Source: Bacteroidales bacterium
GTDB lineage: Bacteria > Bacteroidota > Bacteroidia > Bacteroidales > WCHB1-69
DNA length: 11,348 nucleotides
Assembly (NCBI GenBank): GCA_012518765.1
Contig: JAAYRN010000294.1
Location: forward strand, 1 to 11,348
Direction: 5' to 3'
Part shown: positions 1-5,319 of the stretch, piece after piece
Numbering within the stretch: position 1 is the stretch's first letter
How the letters are laid out: every line of letters begins with the position of its first letter
Made by a program: the position numbers and the translations under genes
Notes under the pieces: generated by a model
Told to the model about the DNA's origin: nothing
Seen by the model: the letters and a program-made list of their open reading frames with translations, nothing else
Database searches by the model: none

Positions 1-70
1 ACAAATTTTCGTTAGAAAAAGCAGAAATAGAAATCCCAACGGTCACAATAATTAAAATCAAATTTATCAT
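1..70 (-). CDS. N-terminal fragment of a probable rhomboid-family intramembrane serine protease (partial)
   Basis: Reading the minus strand from an ATG at 70-68 gives an uninterrupted 23-codon reading frame that runs off the left edge. The peptide begins MINLILIIVTVGISISAF and continues SNENL. A hydrophobic first helix followed by an Ile-Ser-x-x-Ala-Phe-x-Asn pattern is how many Bacteroidota rhomboid proteases start; these are multi-helix inner-membrane proteases with a Ser-His catalytic dyad. None of the catalytic residues lies inside the window, so the family call rests on N-terminal resemblance only. A -7-type promoter box lies about 30 nt upstream at 100-107, which supports this as a real gene start. 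Any other small membrane protein with an N-terminal helix is the alternative. Confidence 0.45.
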   Translation of the reverse strand, partial: MINLILIIVTVGISISAFSNENL

Positions 71-99
71 TTGCTTACAATGTCTAAGTCGTAAAGTTG

Positions 100-107
100 C
101 AAAAATA
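100..107 (-). promoter_or_regulatory. Bacteroidota -7 promoter box for the gene at 1-70
   Basis: On the minus strand the sequence reads TATTTTTG followed by C, an exact match to the Bacteroidota consensus TAnnTTTG. It sits 29 nt before the ATG at 70, leaving room for a short leader. I see no clear TTTG -33 element at the usual 19-21 nt spacing. It lies just after the terminator of the neighbouring transcription unit. Confidence 0.5.
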
Positions 108-140
108 CAAGTTTTTATGTCTTACGCTTCGTTTTTCAAA

Positions 141-170
141 TAAAAAAGAGAACATAAATTTATGTTCTCT
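141..170 (-). terminator. Rho-independent terminator, perfect 24-nt palindrome
   Basis: Positions 147-170 are a perfect palindrome, AGAGAACATAAA followed by its own reverse complement. On the minus strand it is followed immediately by a run of T (the A-run at 142-146). It lies 33 nt after the stop codon of the minus-strand gene 203-526 and before the promoter of the next gene, the expected place for the end of that transcription unit. On the plus strand a T-run also follows after about ten bases, so weak two-way activity is possible. Confidence 0.75.
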
Positions 171-202
171 CGTTGTGTTGTTTTTTTAAGTTTATTCTTT
201 TT

Positions 203-526
203 TTATGATTTCTTTTTGTCAAACGTTCTAAATAGTATTCCCAACACTGGTATTGTTAAAAATAAAATAAACCATATTTCAATATAATCTAATAAGTTAG
301 AAGGTGGTATATTGAGAAAAGGTATAGTTTTTACATCGCTAATAAATTCTCCTTTGTATAAAATTCTCCTTGTAAGCGACTGTGTGATATGTAAACAAAA
401 AAAGCCTAAATAAAATGATATAAGCATATTGAATAGCAATTTTTTGTTTTTAATATACTTGTTTAGTAAAAAATAAAGGATGTATCCTAAACATAAACTT
501 GAAACAAAATAAATAAAATCTGTCAT
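203..526 (-). CDS. Small three-helix integral membrane protein, unknown function
   Basis: The 107-residue protein has three hydrophobic stretches that look like membrane helices: about residues 4-25, 30-48 and 81-101. A loop of about 30 residues between the second and third helices carries Arg-Arg and Lys. It ends in a basic Lys-Lys-Lys-Ser tail, which would favour a cytoplasmic C-terminus. I do not recognise the family and see no catalytic motif. It begins 21 nt after the stop of the carboxypeptidase-regulatory-domain gene (548-1864), so the two are probably co-transcribed, and the palindromic terminator at 147-170 closes the unit. There is no Shine-Dalgarno before its ATG, as is usual in this phylum. 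The start at 526 is the only ATG ahead of the first helix. Confidence 0.7.
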   Translation of the reverse strand: MTDFIYFVSSLCLGYILYFLLNKYIKNKKLLFNMLISFYLGFFCLHITQSLTRRILYKGEFISDVKTIPFLNIPPSNLLDYIEIWFILFLTIPVLGILFRTFDKKKS

Positions 527-547
527 GCTTGTATTTTTTTATGGATG

Positions 548-1864
548 TTAAAAATTAGTTTTTATTTTTTTCTTTATGCTTTCTTCCAATGGAATGTAAT
601 TATATTGTTCCCAAAAAGCATCATCACTTGTATTGTTTGTAAATACATCTGAAAATTTTCGTTTTTGGGGGTCAATAGCAAACTTCTTTTGGAAAGAATT
701 AGTATCGGTATCATTAAAAGTTATTAAATGCTGTATACTAACGCCTTTAAGGGTAAAACGTTTCTTTTTAAAATATACTACTTCGTAATCTTCGGTACTT
801 ACCCTTGAAACCAAGGTGTATTTATCGTTAATCTTTTCGTATTGTAAAGAACTGTATTTTGCATTTGAATTAGAATACAAAACTAATATTTTGGGCAGAA
901 GAGAAACAGTAATTGTGTTTTGTTCTCTATCAAATTTTCCATACAATTTAGTTATATTAACAATAGCATAATCATCTGCATTGATAGTATAGCGAGTTAT
1001 GGTTGGGTCTTTAAACTCATCTATATATTTACCTGGTTTTATTTTCCGTTCCACAACATAAAAAAGTACTCCTTCTTCATTATAATAAGAAGACATCGAA
1101 TAAGTGTAGTTTGTCTGGTTCAGGAGTTTAATTGTTTTTTCAGGACGCATCAATGGGTCAAAAGAAAGATTAGAATAAACATCAGACAGTTTTATGCCAT
1201 TTTTAGATTCATTGTTTTTAGTAATAATATCTTCATTGAAAACCAATAATCGGTTTTTTTGAACAATATGGTAGCTATTACGTTTTTTTGCACTTTCATT
1301 TTTTGTCTTTATTTCTTTTATACTTCCGGGTTTTGCCTTTAGATACGAGCTGTCTATTTTTCCATAACCTATAATACGCAATACATCAAAAATACCTTCG
1401 GCAAAAACATATAAGGTATCGTTGTATGTTCGCCAATCTCTATAATAAAAAGTTCCTATTGTTGTATTTGTATGATAATTTTCAGGAATTTTTTGGATTG
1501 CTTTCCGCAAGATATTTTCTGCACTAACAGAAGAAGACTGTACTATTACTTCTGTTAATTCTATCGGTTGCCGTTCCATTTGTATGATGTTTTCTTGTGT
1601 GATTTTTTCTATAGGAAGAATTATTTTTTTATATCCGACACAAGAAAAAATAAGACTATCGTGCAACTGTTTTTTAGATACTTTAAAGGTGAAAACACCA
1701 TCTTTATTGGCTGCTGTTCCTAAGTAAACATTTTTTAACCGTATGCTTACGTAAGAAATTCCTTTACCAGTTGTTTTATCTGTAATTTTTCCTTTAATCT
1801 CTATCGATTGAGACGAAACGGAAAAACAAATAATTGTAAATAAAATAAGTAAACTATTTTTCAT
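548..1864 (-). CDS. Secreted protein with carboxypeptidase-like regulatory domain
   Basis: The protein is 438 residues when started at the ATG at 1864. A longer open frame reaches 1978, but that extension overlaps the end of the upstream gene and a hairpin, and would bury the signal peptide. Residues 1-20 form a Sec signal peptide ending Ser-Ser-Gln-Ser. Residues about 21-90 match the carboxypeptidase-D regulatory-like beta-sandwich common in Bacteroidota envelope proteins: IEIKGKITD, then GISYVSI, a Gly-Thr-Ala-Ala-Asn-Lys-Asp-Gly segment, and a Phe-Ser-Cys-Val-Gly-Tyr strand. A linker with Leu-Thr-Glu-Val-Ile-Val (residues 103-108) follows, as seen after such domains in TonB-dependent receptors. 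The remaining ~320 residues are rich in Tyr, Lys and beta-strand-like sequence and contain an AIQKIPENY motif (residues 122-130). No TonB-dependent receptor barrel is present. It probably acts in the periplasm or outer membrane; the precise function is unknown. Confidence 0.8.
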   Translation of the reverse strand: MKNSLLILFTIICFSVSSQSIEIKGKITDKTTGKGISYVSIRLKNVYLGTAANKDGVFTFKVSKKQLHDSLIFSCVGYKKIILPIEKITQENIIQMERQPIELTEVIVQSSSVSAENILRKAIQKIPENYHTNTTIGTFYYRDWRTYNDTLYVFAEGIFDVLRIIGYGKIDSSYLKAKPGSIKEIKTKNESAKKRNSYHIVQKNRLLVFNEDIITKNNESKNGIKLSDVYSNLSFDPLMRPEKTIKLLNQTNYTYSMSSYYNEEGVLFYVVERKIKPGKYIDEFKDPTITRYTINADDYAIVNITKLYGKFDREQNTITVSLLPKILVLYSNSNAKYSSLQYEKINDKYTLVSRVSTEDYEVVYFKKKRFTLKGVSIQHLITFNDTDTNSFQKKFAIDPQKRKFSDVFTNNTSDDAFWEQYNYIPLEESIKKKIKTNF

Positions 1865-1880
1865 TGATGAAAAGTTTTTA

Positions 1881-1912
1881 TTAAGTGTCCAAATTGAATT
1901 TTGGACACTTAA
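1881..1912 (-). terminator. Strong hairpin between two envelope genes (terminator or attenuator)
   Basis: Two perfect 13-nt arms, 1881-1893 (TTAAGTGTCCAAA) and 1900-1912, are separated by a six-base loop. The hairpin lies 25 nt beyond the stop of the 428-residue lipoprotein gene and 16 nt before the start codon of the next gene. On the minus strand the T-tract after the stem is poor (TAAAAAC, then TTTT), so termination may be partial. Partial termination would give lower expression of the two downstream genes. A protein-binding dyad is an alternative reading. Confidence 0.55.
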
Positions 1913-1937
1913 ATTAATCAATTTATTTTTTTTGTAA

Positions 1938-3224
1938 CTATTTAGCCCATATCGCTGCAGAAGCGTCAATACCGCCACGATAAAAGTCTATTATATCCCC
2001 TTTATAACCATACGAGATTTCTCCATTTTCGTCCATATATGTGTATTTTTCCAAAGTTATCCAAGCACCGTAAGCATCTGCAATAGGCGTACAAAGTGCG
2101 TCCCAAACAGCATTAGCAGCAGTACAAATGCCATTCCAAAGTTTTTTAAAAAAACCTGGTTCATCGCCGTCTTTTGCTTGCACTAAAGAATACCAAGGAT
2201 GTTCAGGCTCCATTTTAGCATTATACCAATATTCATAACTATATTTTGCAATTGATAACGTAGCTAAAGCTGCTGAATAAATATTCATTTCTAATGTTTC
2301 TTCAGGATTATTATGTTTATTCAAACTTATTACTTCATTTTCTAATATAATTACTTCATTTTCAAAGTTATTTGGTAGAATTATTCCATTCGAAGCATCA
2401 ATGTTTCTAAATAATTCGGTTAATCTGTCCAATATGTTACCTACATCCTCTGCGTTACATTCCGACAAAATACTTTCGAAACTCATACTACTTGTGTATA
2501 ATGCTGCTGCCAATTCATCAGCTTCATCCAAATGTTGTTTGAATTTAGTATAAGAGACTGGGACATAGTTTATAAAATTACTTTGCAAAAAATTATTAAC
2601 AGCATTGTTAATATCTTGTCCGCTTAATTCCTCTAGATCACAAGTTGCAGCGATATAATCTAATGCATCATTATGCAACTGCCCAACAAAATTATATGGG
2701 TTAGGTCTTCCCATTATTATTACATTATCGTTACATTCTTGCACTATTTCAATCCACAACTCAAAAATAGTATTATAATCAACTACTTCTATCTCATTTT
2801 CCATTAAAACAAAATTGGGCTCAACATGGTTGCTATTTACCGTAATAATATAGTTTTCCATTAAAGGTTCAACCTCTATCGTTAAATCCTCAAATTCAGG
2901 TTTCAAGGATGCTGCTAAATGCAATGGAAAGTCTTCATTTATTTCATCTAAATGTACAATCCACATTGCATTACATTCATAAATTCTTCCATCATAATTC
3001 CCTATTTCAGCACTTCCAGTTATTAAATGAACTATATTTTGGATATTAACAGTTGTATTTATATCAATGATAGAAGTTGGTTGTTGATGACTTCCTATTG
3101 ATTTAGTTTTTATTGATGCTTGACTGTTCAAATATATGTTTTCTGTATCTTTTTGACATCCGTTAAAAAGTACTACTCCTAATCCCATTATTGCCATAAA
3201 GGTTATTTTTTTTAATCTTTTCAT
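1938..3224 (-). CDS. Predicted surface-exposed lipoprotein, unknown family
   Basis: The product has 428 residues. Residues 1-22 form a lipoprotein signal peptide ending Leu-Phe-Asn-Gly, with the lipobox cysteine at 23. The next residues are QKDTE, very close to the QKDDE-type lipoprotein export signal described for Bacteroidota, which sends lipoproteins to the outer face of the outer membrane. The mature chain is acidic and has six further cysteines (84, 164, 195, 256, 367, 378). A duplicated heptad, ENEVIIL then ENEVISL, lies at 288-301. Residues about 358-388 are unusual: a Phe-Phe-Lys-Lys entry, then Trp, Ala and Cys with little charge, resembling an amphipathic or hydrophobic helical pair. 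The end is GGIDASAAIWAK. I recognise no enzyme or binding motif. The leader has no Shine-Dalgarno and I see no consensus promoter, so it may be expressed by read-through past the hairpin at 3331-3360 or from an atypical promoter. Confidence 0.8.
   Translation of the reverse strand: MKRLKKITFMAIMGLGVVLFNGCQKDTENIYLNSQASIKTKSIGSHQQPTSIIDINTTVNIQNIVHLITGSAEIGNYDGRIYECNAMWIVHLDEINEDFPLHLAASLKPEFEDLTIEVEPLMENYIITVNSNHVEPNFVLMENEIEVVDYNTIFELWIEIVQECNDNVIIMGRPNPYNFVGQLHNDALDYIAATCDLEELSGQDINNAVNNFLQSNFINYVPVSYTKFKQHLDEADELAAALYTSSMSFESILSECNAEDVGNILDRLTELFRNIDASNGIILPNNFENEVIILENEVISLNKHNNPEETLEMNIYSAALATLSIAKYSYEYWYNAKMEPEHPWYSLVQAKDGDEPGFFKKLWNGICTAANAVWDALCTPIADAYGAWITLEKYTYMDENGEISYGYKGDIIDFYRGGIDASAAIWAK
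2329..2363. repeat. Short in-gene direct repeat, 21-bp period
   Basis: The 14-mer ATTACTTCATTTTC occurs at 2329-2342 and again at 2350-2363, exactly 21 bp apart. It lies in the 428-residue lipoprotein gene and keeps the frame, producing two consecutive seven-residue units, ENEVIIL and ENEVISL. This looks like a small tandem duplication within a coiled-coil-like stretch. Confidence 0.7.
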
Positions 3225-3330
3225 TTCTATTTCGTTTTAATTTTATTATGTTTAATCTTTGTTTTTTTTGTGTAATCTTGCAGTTTTTAAACACTTGTTT
3301 TTGTGTTTATATATGAAAACATAAATACAA

Positions 3331-3360
3331 AACAGCTCCTTAAAATACTAAGGAGCTGTT
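3331..3360 (-). terminator. Rho-independent terminator after the 121-residue lipoprotein gene
   Basis: Arms AACAGCTCCTTA (3331-3342) and its perfect reverse complement (3349-3360) enclose a six-base loop. On the minus strand the stem is followed by TTGTATTTATGTTTT, an acceptable U-rich tail. The hairpin begins 12 nt after the stop codon of the gene 3373-3738. It separates that two-gene unit from the 428-residue lipoprotein gene. Confidence 0.75.
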
Positions 3361-3372
3361 AACAAAATGTAT

Positions 3373-3738
3373 CTAATCCTCATCTTCTAATATAAACTCT
3401 CCATTCTCATCTAACAAATCTATTATTTCTTCTTCTGTTGGCAGAGAAACTGCTGTTTTTGGTATTGATTTGCAAATATACTCTCCTGTTTCCTTGTTAA
3501 GTCTTATACTCACCATACGACCATTATTAATCTCTTCTTGATTCCAATTCAATGCTGCATCATAATCCTTGGTTTTGAATTGGTTCATATTTTCATTTTT
3601 GTCAAAATCAACATTTTTAATTTGTTTAAGTTGTTGAATTACAGAGCTTTCATAGACTTGCTTAGAGCAGGATGTCATTAATCCTATCGCAAAGAATAGA
3701 ATCATGATTTGTCTTAGATTTACTTTATTCTTTTTCAT
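3373..3738 (-). CDS. Small acidic lipoprotein, unknown family
   Basis: The product has 121 residues. Residues 1-23 are a lipoprotein signal peptide (basic N-terminus, then IMILFFAIGLMTS) with the lipobox cysteine at 24. The following residues, SKQVYES, do not match a surface-export signal, so a periplasm-facing anchor is more likely than surface display. The mature part is short and charged: Lys/Gln-rich around 34-60 and strongly acidic at the end, from Thr-Glu-Glu-Glu at 101 to Glu-Asp-Glu-Asp at the C-terminus. I find no known domain. The start at 3738 has a clear Shine-Dalgarno, AAGGAG at 3747-3752, eight bases upstream. The gene follows the lipoprotein gene 3773-4186 by 34 nt on the same strand, so the two likely share a transcript, which the hairpin at 3331-3360 would end. 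Confidence 0.75.
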   Translation of the reverse strand: MKKNKVNLRQIMILFFAIGLMTSCSKQVYESSVIQQLKQIKNVDFDKNENMNQFKTKDYDAALNWNQEEINNGRMVSIRLNKETGEYICKSIPKTAVSLPTEEEIIDLLDENGEFILEDED

Positions 3739-3746
3739 ATTTATTT

Positions 3747-3752
3747 CTCCTT
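3747..3752 (-). promoter_or_regulatory. Canonical Shine-Dalgarno site, unusual for this phylum
   Basis: The minus strand reads AAGGAG, with eight bases before the ATG at 3738. Most start codons in this window lack such a site, as is typical of Bacteroidota. It fixes the start of the 121-residue lipoprotein. Confidence 0.65.
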
Positions 3753-3772
3753 ATTTTTATTTTGTGATTTCT

Positions 3773-4186
3773 TTAAGTTCCCAATGTATCTGGGGCTGTA
3801 TTATTTTTCGGAGTCCAAGATATACCGATATATAATAATCCATTTATATCAATATAGCGGACTTCTTTTCCTGCAGCCATTTCTTTGTCCCTCCATAACC
3901 AAAATATATCTGCATTATCTGTTATGATTATACCATAACATATTCCTTCTTCGCTAACATAGTCAAACTCTATATCTTCCTCATAATTAATTATAAAGTC
4001 ATCAATAATTCCAATAAGTTCAATTGGAATCTCACCTATAAAAGCTTCAGTACTCTTACGTTCTATACTGTTTTGTTTTATTAAACTATCATCAGAACCT
4101 ACATTTTCCTTCTCACAACTTAAAAACATTACTGTTCCTACTGCTACTACAAAAACAGCAGCTATAATATATCTAAACTTTTTCAT
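3773..4186 (-). CDS. Small lipoprotein, unknown family
   Basis: The product has 137 residues. Residues 1-23 form a lipoprotein signal peptide (MKKFRYIIAA, then a Val/Ala-rich core ending Met-Phe-Leu-Ser) with the lipobox cysteine at 24. The sequence after it, EKENVGSDD, is acidic with one Lys-Glu pair, so surface export is possible but less clear than for the large lipoprotein. The mature domain (about residues 47-130) alternates acidic and hydrophobic runs, with Tyr and Trp in strand-like segments such as ADIFWLWRD and LLYIGISWTP, suggesting a small beta-rich fold. I do not recognise it. It is the first gene of the minus-strand lipoprotein cluster. Its upstream region has no clear TAnnTTTG promoter but shares an ATCACACAAAAA-like segment with the leaders of the other two lipoprotein genes. 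Confidence 0.75.
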   Translation of the reverse strand: MKKFRYIIAAVFVVAVGTVMFLSCEKENVGSDDSLIKQNSIERKSTEAFIGEIPIELIGIIDDFIINYEEDIEFDYVSEEGICYGIIITDNADIFWLWRDKEMAAGKEVRYIDINGLLYIGISWTPKNNTAPDTLGT

Positions 4187-4279
4187 ATCTTTTATTTTTT
4201 AATATTAATACTTATGTTTACTTTTTGTGTGATTTAGTCTATTATTAGATTTTTTCAACATTTTGTTGTCCTTTTTATG

Positions 4280-4299
4280 CCTACGTTCACACCTACGTT
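4280..4299. repeat. 12-bp-period direct repeat upstream of the lipoprotein cluster
   Basis: CCTACGTT occurs at 4280-4287 and 4292-4299, one turn-and-a-bit apart, about 95 bp upstream of the first lipoprotein start (4186). On the gene's strand it reads AACGTAGG twice. It may be a regulator site or chance. Confidence 0.3.
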
Positions 4300-4337
4300 T
4301 TTTTATTTTCTATGATTAATGTATACTATTCTTTCTT

Positions 4338-4555
4338 AGCGGGAAAACCCGCTGTATGGGATTCACCACCTCCCACACATAACATGCTTTTTGCCTATTT
4401 ATATGCAAACGGTGGGGGGGGTGGTAATCAGCGACTTATGGTGTGTTGAAAACTTTAATGATTTGCAAAAACTTAAAAAAGGAAGTACACCTACAGCCAT
4501 GCAACCTTTATGTAAACTCCAAGGCGGAGTTTGTGAAAATGGAACATGTAGGTAG
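4338..4555. other. Structured island: three hairpins and a G8 run, candidate ncRNA or mini-element
   Basis: This ~220-bp patch is visibly richer in G and C than its flanks and is dense in self-complementarity. Hairpin 1: AGCGGG (4338-4343), AAAA loop, CCCGCT (4348-4353). Hairpin 2: 4361-4376 pairs with 4412-4428 (ATTcACCACC with GGTGGTAAT, then CCCAC with GTGGG) around a 35-base loop; the right arm contains eight consecutive G at 4414-4421. Hairpin 3: ACCTACA (4489-4495) with TGTAGGT (4547-4553) and CCAT (4497-4500) with ATGG (4539-4542), enclosing an inner hairpin AAACTCC (4514-4520) / GGAGTTT (4526-4532). Possible identities are a structured RNA, a non-autonomous transposable element with terminal hairpins, or an interspersed repeat. 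I cannot choose between them from one copy. Confidence 0.5.
4403..4555 (+). CDS. Possible 50-residue cysteine-containing peptide (doubtful)
   Basis: A frame from ATG 4403 to TAG 4555 encodes 50 residues beginning MQTVGGVVISDLWC and ending CKLQGGVCENGTCR, with four cysteines, three of them in the last 14 residues. The frame stays open upstream to a TAG at 4337-4339. An internal ATG at 4499 would give an 18-residue Cys-rich peptide. Neither ATG has a Shine-Dalgarno and no TAnnTTTG box precedes it. The run of eight G falls in codons 4-7, so slippage would shift the frame. The pattern of glycines and cysteines is peptide-like, but the same bases also form strong hairpins, which could explain the open frame by constraint on RNA or DNA structure. 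There is no maturation or export gene beside it. Confidence 0.2.
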   Translation: MQTVGGVVISDLWCVENFNDLQKLKKGSTPTAMQPLCKLQGGVCENGTCR

Positions 4556-4852
4556 TTTGTTGCTATCATGACTGTTTGGTATTAAGTTTTTCAGGTACAA
4601 ATATATATAATTTTTGCATAGAAAATCACAAAAGACTAAAATATTCACAAAAAAATATGTATGTAATTGATTATTAAGTTTGTTGTTTTTTTGCTTTGAA
4701 CAAAAATAAGATGTAAATTTCTAAAAAAGTGCAGGTTTTTCTAATTTATATTGTTTTTTTGTCAGTATTTTCAAGAAATTTGAATAAATGAATGTAATTT
4801 AACAGGTAAATTCTATAAAAACTAATTAAATTTGTATTTTAATGGTATTTTT

Positions 4853-4945
4853 TACCGCTAAGAACACTGAGAAGAAAAATTAAATTTCAAAATCGTATAT
4901 CTTTGCGTAATTGCAGTTAAAAGACTTGTGTCAAAAGTCAAAAGT
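4853..4945. repeat. Possible decayed interspersed repeat
   Basis: The segment begins ACCGCTAAGAACACTGAGAAG and includes TCAAAAGTCAAAAGTC, a seven-base CAAAAGT unit repeated in tandem at about 4931-4946. Both kinds of string resemble short relic repeats I associate with Bacteroidota intergenic DNA, but only one copy is visible here and the identification is from memory. It codes for nothing visible. Confidence 0.25.
4898..4905 (+). promoter_or_regulatory. Orphan -7 promoter-like box
   Basis: TATCTTTG followed by C matches the Bacteroidota -7 consensus exactly. There is no TTTG at the usual -33 distance and no plus-strand gene for over 1.3 kb. It is either a chance match, part of the repeat relic, or the start of an unannotated RNA. 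Confidence 0.25.
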
Positions 4946-4995
4946 CGGAGGGTGAAAGTTGAAAAACGAAAGGCTTGAGTATGAGGTCAAAAGAA

Positions 4996-5061
4996 TTATT
5001 TGTTTTTGCTCATTACCCTTTCAAGATAGCGACGTCTTTTTATTTCTTTGTCTGTAAACAT
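4996..5061 (-). CDS. Tiny 21-residue ORF behind a promoter-like box (doubtful)
   Basis: From ATG at 5061 to TAA at 4996-4998 the minus strand encodes MFTDKEIKRRRYLERVMSKN plus a final Lys. The peptide is highly basic and helix-prone. A perfect -7 box, TACATTTG, lies at 5120-5127, about 58 nt upstream. It could be a small peptide, or the surviving first codons of a decayed gene. No further frame continues it convincingly. Confidence 0.2.
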   Translation of the reverse strand: MFTDKEIKRRRYLERVMSKNK

Positions 5062-5119
5062 AACTTTGTTATTTAAAGCAGTTATAATCAAGGTTGTTTT
5101 GAACTTAGATTTGTGAATG

Positions 5120-5127
5120 CAAATGTA
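5120..5127 (-). promoter_or_regulatory. -7 promoter-like box inside the intergenic region
   Basis: The minus strand reads TACATTTGC, an exact TAnnTTTG match. The bases that follow, GCATTCACAAATC, closely match those after the -7 box of the beta-barrel gene (GCATTCGTAAATC at 6152-6164). Its only visible downstream ORF is the 21-codon one at 4996-5061. Confidence 0.4.
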
Positions 5128-5319
5128 TACTTTTTTTTTGTAAAAAATCTTTAACGTTACGTATTAGAAAAATATCAACTTTACTAACTATATATCAATG
5201 ATTTATAGCTATGTTTTTCTTTCTCGTAATATAGATTTAACTCAACAAAATCCTATTGCGTAATCTGGGTTTAATAATTACTATCACGTTGTTTTTATGT
5301 TCCATATCCGTTATTTTTT

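Larger units (their letters stand above)
4187..5319. other. Long intergenic region (1.1 kb) with structured island and repeat relics
   Basis: No gene of normal length is supported here on either strand. From left to right it holds: a 12-bp-period direct repeat (CCTACGTT at 4280 and 4292); the structured, relatively GC-rich island 4338-4555; very AT-rich sequence to about 4850; a short stretch at 4853-4945 that looks like a decayed interspersed repeat; and two promoter-like -7 boxes (4898-4905 plus, 5120-5127 minus), the latter upstream of a 21-codon ORF. No transposase, tRNA or CRISPR repeat is visible. The mixture suggests a site of past insertion and decay between two transcription units. 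Confidence 0.6.

Noticed and set aside
920..1249. 109-codon open frame on the plus strand
   Set aside because: Antisense to a well-supported secreted protein gene, with low-complexity Ile/Phe-rich translation; a shadow frame.
1865..1978. Upstream extension of the carboxypeptidase-regulatory-domain protein (38 more residues)
   Set aside because: It overlaps the end of the upstream lipoprotein gene and the hairpin at 1881-1912, and would bury a good signal peptide that starts at 1864.
4338..4555. CRISPR array, tRNA or integron attC site in the structured island
   Set aside because: There are no regularly spaced direct repeats, no T-loop GTTCRA motif or cloverleaf, and no attC core-site pair.
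5234..5302. 22-codon minus-strand ORF beginning MEHKNNVIVIIK
   Set aside because: No ribosome site or promoter, and nothing peptide-like beyond chance in AT-rich DNA.
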